From NCBI GenBank assembly GCA_018398805.1, contig JAGFBZ010001291.1:53540-117539 (forward strand): 64,000 nt of DNA, in the 5' to 3' direction. Within the stretch, counting starts at the first letter, position 1, and each line of letters begins with the position of its first letter. The stretch is from Hirundichthys speculiger (taxonomy: Eukaryota; Chordata; Actinopteri; Beloniformes; Exocoetidae). Positions 62,137 to 64,000 of the stretch are shown here, piece after piece. Under the pieces are notes generated by a model. That model was not told the DNA's origin and ran no database searches. It worked only from the letters and a program-made list of their open reading frames with translations. Position numbers and translations under genes: made by a program.

Positions 62137-62755
62137 GGTGACGAATTTAGTCCTTTTTTTTCCTCACTGACGTCAGATCAGATCTGTTAGGAGTTAATAC
62201 CATCGTTGAGTCTGGCGGGAAAGGAGGAGCTGTTAGCTATGGAGCCCCGTTTGGGTCAGAATTCAATGAATAAATGAGTATTATTATGAAATACAGGCAT
62301 TTATTATTATGAAATACGTATCCATTATTATGACAATGTTTCCCATTATTATGAAAAAAATGTAATTATTATGAAATATATTTTTATTATTATTTCTAAA
62401 CTAATAATCTTAGTTTAATGCATAATTTATTTCAGAATGGCTTTTTTTTTTTTAAATCTAAGAATTAGTTTTTACATAATGCCTTCGTTTTTCATAAGAA
62501 TGAGTTTTTACATAATAATGACGTTTAGCCAGTGGGCGGGGCCAGTGGTTGACCTGCACGCTCATTGGCTGATCCTTCTCCATTCTACGCTCTGACATCG
62601 ACTAGTTTTGGCCGTGAGGTCCCGTTAGCAGCGGGCCGTGGCGTCATCAAGGTGCGCTCCTAGTCCGATTGTAGCTATGCTAGCTTGGACTGAGCTACGG
62701 GAAACCTTGACGTTTCTTAGTCGATGTCAACTTTTAACCGTAAACTGAGGTGCAT

Positions 62756-62770
62756 TCTGCCACCTACTGG
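62756..62770 (-). promoter_or_regulatory. Candidate CTCF site inside a transposon
   Basis: The minus strand reads CCAGTAGGTGGCAGA, which matches the CTCF core at 14 of 15 positions. Opposed in orientation to the 47985 site. Confidence 0.4.
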
Positions 62771-62783
62771 CCTGGAGTATATA

Positions 62784-63149
62784 CAATCATGGAAAAAATG
62801 ATTAGACCACCTTGTTTTCTTCAGTTTCTTGTTCGTTTTAATGCCTGGTACAACTAAAGGTACATTTGTTTGGACAAACATAACGATAACCACAAAGATT
62901 GCTCATAAGAGTTTTATTTAAGAGCTGATATCTTACCATTTTCCATGGTTTTCTTGATTATAACCTAAATCACTTAAGTTTTTACATCAATAGCTATGGC
63001 GTTGTACTGCCAAAAACACTGCTTTTATGCATTCAGTGTTTTCTTTTCTGTCTGTTTTAGTCACATGATGACGTTTAGTGGTACCAGCTATTAAAATGAA
63101 CAAGAAAGTGAAGAAAAAAATGGTGGTTTAATAATTTTTTCCATGACTG
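62784..63149. mobile_element. Tc1/mariner-type MITE, 366 bp
   Basis: Ends CAATCATGGAAAAAATGATT and the complement of CAGTCATGGAAAAAATTATT are inverted repeats flanked by TA on both sides (62782-62783, 63150-63151). No transposase. Nested in the element above. Confidence 0.82.
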
Positions 63150-63391
63150 TACATTGCACCTCTCGCCCACTATCGATATTCACTGTTCTGTTACTTATGC
63201 CTGAATGAAAGAGCAGCCAATCACATTCATGGCTCCGCCCTCTCTGCTGTGATTGACACACAAATCATTCTTATGAAAAACGAAACCATTATCATAATAA
63301 TGGAAAATATTTCATAATAATAAACGCCTGTATTTCATAATAATAAACTCATTTATTCATTGAATTATGACCCAAACGGGGCTCCGTAGTC

Positions 63392-64000
63392 AACGAGCAA
63401 CTAACATCAGTAGCAAAGTGATCAAGTCAAATCAGATTTATGAAGCTTCTTAATTTTTTTTAGTCGAAGGAGTTAAATCTTCCACCATCGTTGGTTTCGC
63501 ATCTGTGTGTTTCTGGGAAGGAAACGAGTTTATTCTTCTTTCTTCACGATTTCTCGTGATTTCAAACGTCAAAAACTACAAATTGACGAGATAGGATATT
63601 TATATACATGTGTAATAAACTTTCTCGAAAGTTGACAATTTTTGCTCCAGAAAAACGCAGTAATTTGGAGTTGTGGCTGTATTTGTATATATTTTTATTT
63701 ATTTTAACTCTTTGTGATGAATCTAGGTGCATCTTAAGTTTGCAATTTCAGATTGAAATCAATCATTTAACTGGTCTGGATAGTTTAGTTTTTTTCCATC
63801 ATGGTGGGTTTTTCTTACTTTAGATTTGTGGATTTTTCATTGATGTAAAAGAAGATTAGATGTAATTTATTTATTTTTAAAGCTAATTTTAGATGAGAAT
63901 GAAACAAAACCATCTTGTCAGATATAAATGTTTTTGCTGCTGGAGGAACTAACTGTGTTTTGTTAATGTTTTGTTTCACATAGAGGTGATCCAGAAATCA
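63392..64000. other. Intergenic, nothing recognised
   Basis: AT-rich, no convincing exon. A 71-codon ORF at 63608-63823 has no recognisable domain and an AT-driven composition. Confidence 0.6.

Larger units (their letters stand above)
62237..63391. mobile_element. Inverted-repeat element with TATTATTATGAAATA motifs, carrying a nested Tc1-like MITE
   Basis: Ends TATGGAGCCCCGTTTGGGTCA and TGACCCAAACGGGGCTCCGTA form inverted repeats of about 21 bp or more, flanked by TA. The interior has repeated TATTATGAAATA motifs at both sides. A partial inverse copy is at 42730-43170. The first AATAAA after the receptor stop codon (62269-62274) lies inside this element. Confidence 0.78.

Overview
This is nuclear DNA from a ray-finned (teleost) fish. 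The genes have vertebrate introns with GT/AG junctions. The order HIP1R - CCDC62 - DENR - hydroxycarboxylic acid receptor matches a known vertebrate gene neighbourhood (human 12q24.31). The dispersed repeats are of kinds common in fish: hAT and Harbinger-like miniature elements, Tc1-like pieces and non-LTR LINE pieces.

Layout. 337-29254 (minus): HIP1R, a 32-exon model in which exon phases agree at every junction. It encodes an N-terminal ANTH domain, a long coiled coil, a talin-like THATCH (I/LWEQ) domain and a proline-rich tail. 29871-45186 (minus): CCDC62, a 13-exon coiled-coil gene in tandem behind the HIP1R promoter. 45187-52234: the CCDC62 promoter side, LINE and hAT debris, the GC-rich DENR promoter near 47940-48260 and the DENR first intron. 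52235-60492 (plus): DENR, seven coding exons. 61150-62136 (plus): a single-exon class A GPCR of the hydroxycarboxylic acid receptor family. The remainder to 64000 is intergenic and holds a nested pair of inverted-repeat elements.

The genes do not form one pathway. HIP1R links clathrin-coated pits to F-actin, CCDC62 is a reproductive-tissue coiled-coil protein, DENR (with MCTS1) acts in re-initiation and 40S recycling, and the receptor senses small hydroxy-acids.

The most unusual property is the density of intronic tandem arrays: a 16-bp array (4.2 kb), a 79-bp array (2.1 kb), a CAGCTG array (3.1 kb), a 63-bp array (2.4 kb), a 14-bp array (1.2 kb) and a 19-bp array (3.5 kb). Four of the six begin within about a dozen bases of a splice site. 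The CAGCTG array has an unexpanded relative 7 kb away in the same gene. Very long ORFs on these arrays are artefacts.

Other points of interest: HIP1R carries a duplicated pair of coiled-coil exons. A HIP1R exon and an eroded DENR exon each have one extra base in a C run, and in each case a downstream AG restores the frame. DENR is inverted compared with human. Several transposons can be delimited exactly by 8-bp target-site duplications.
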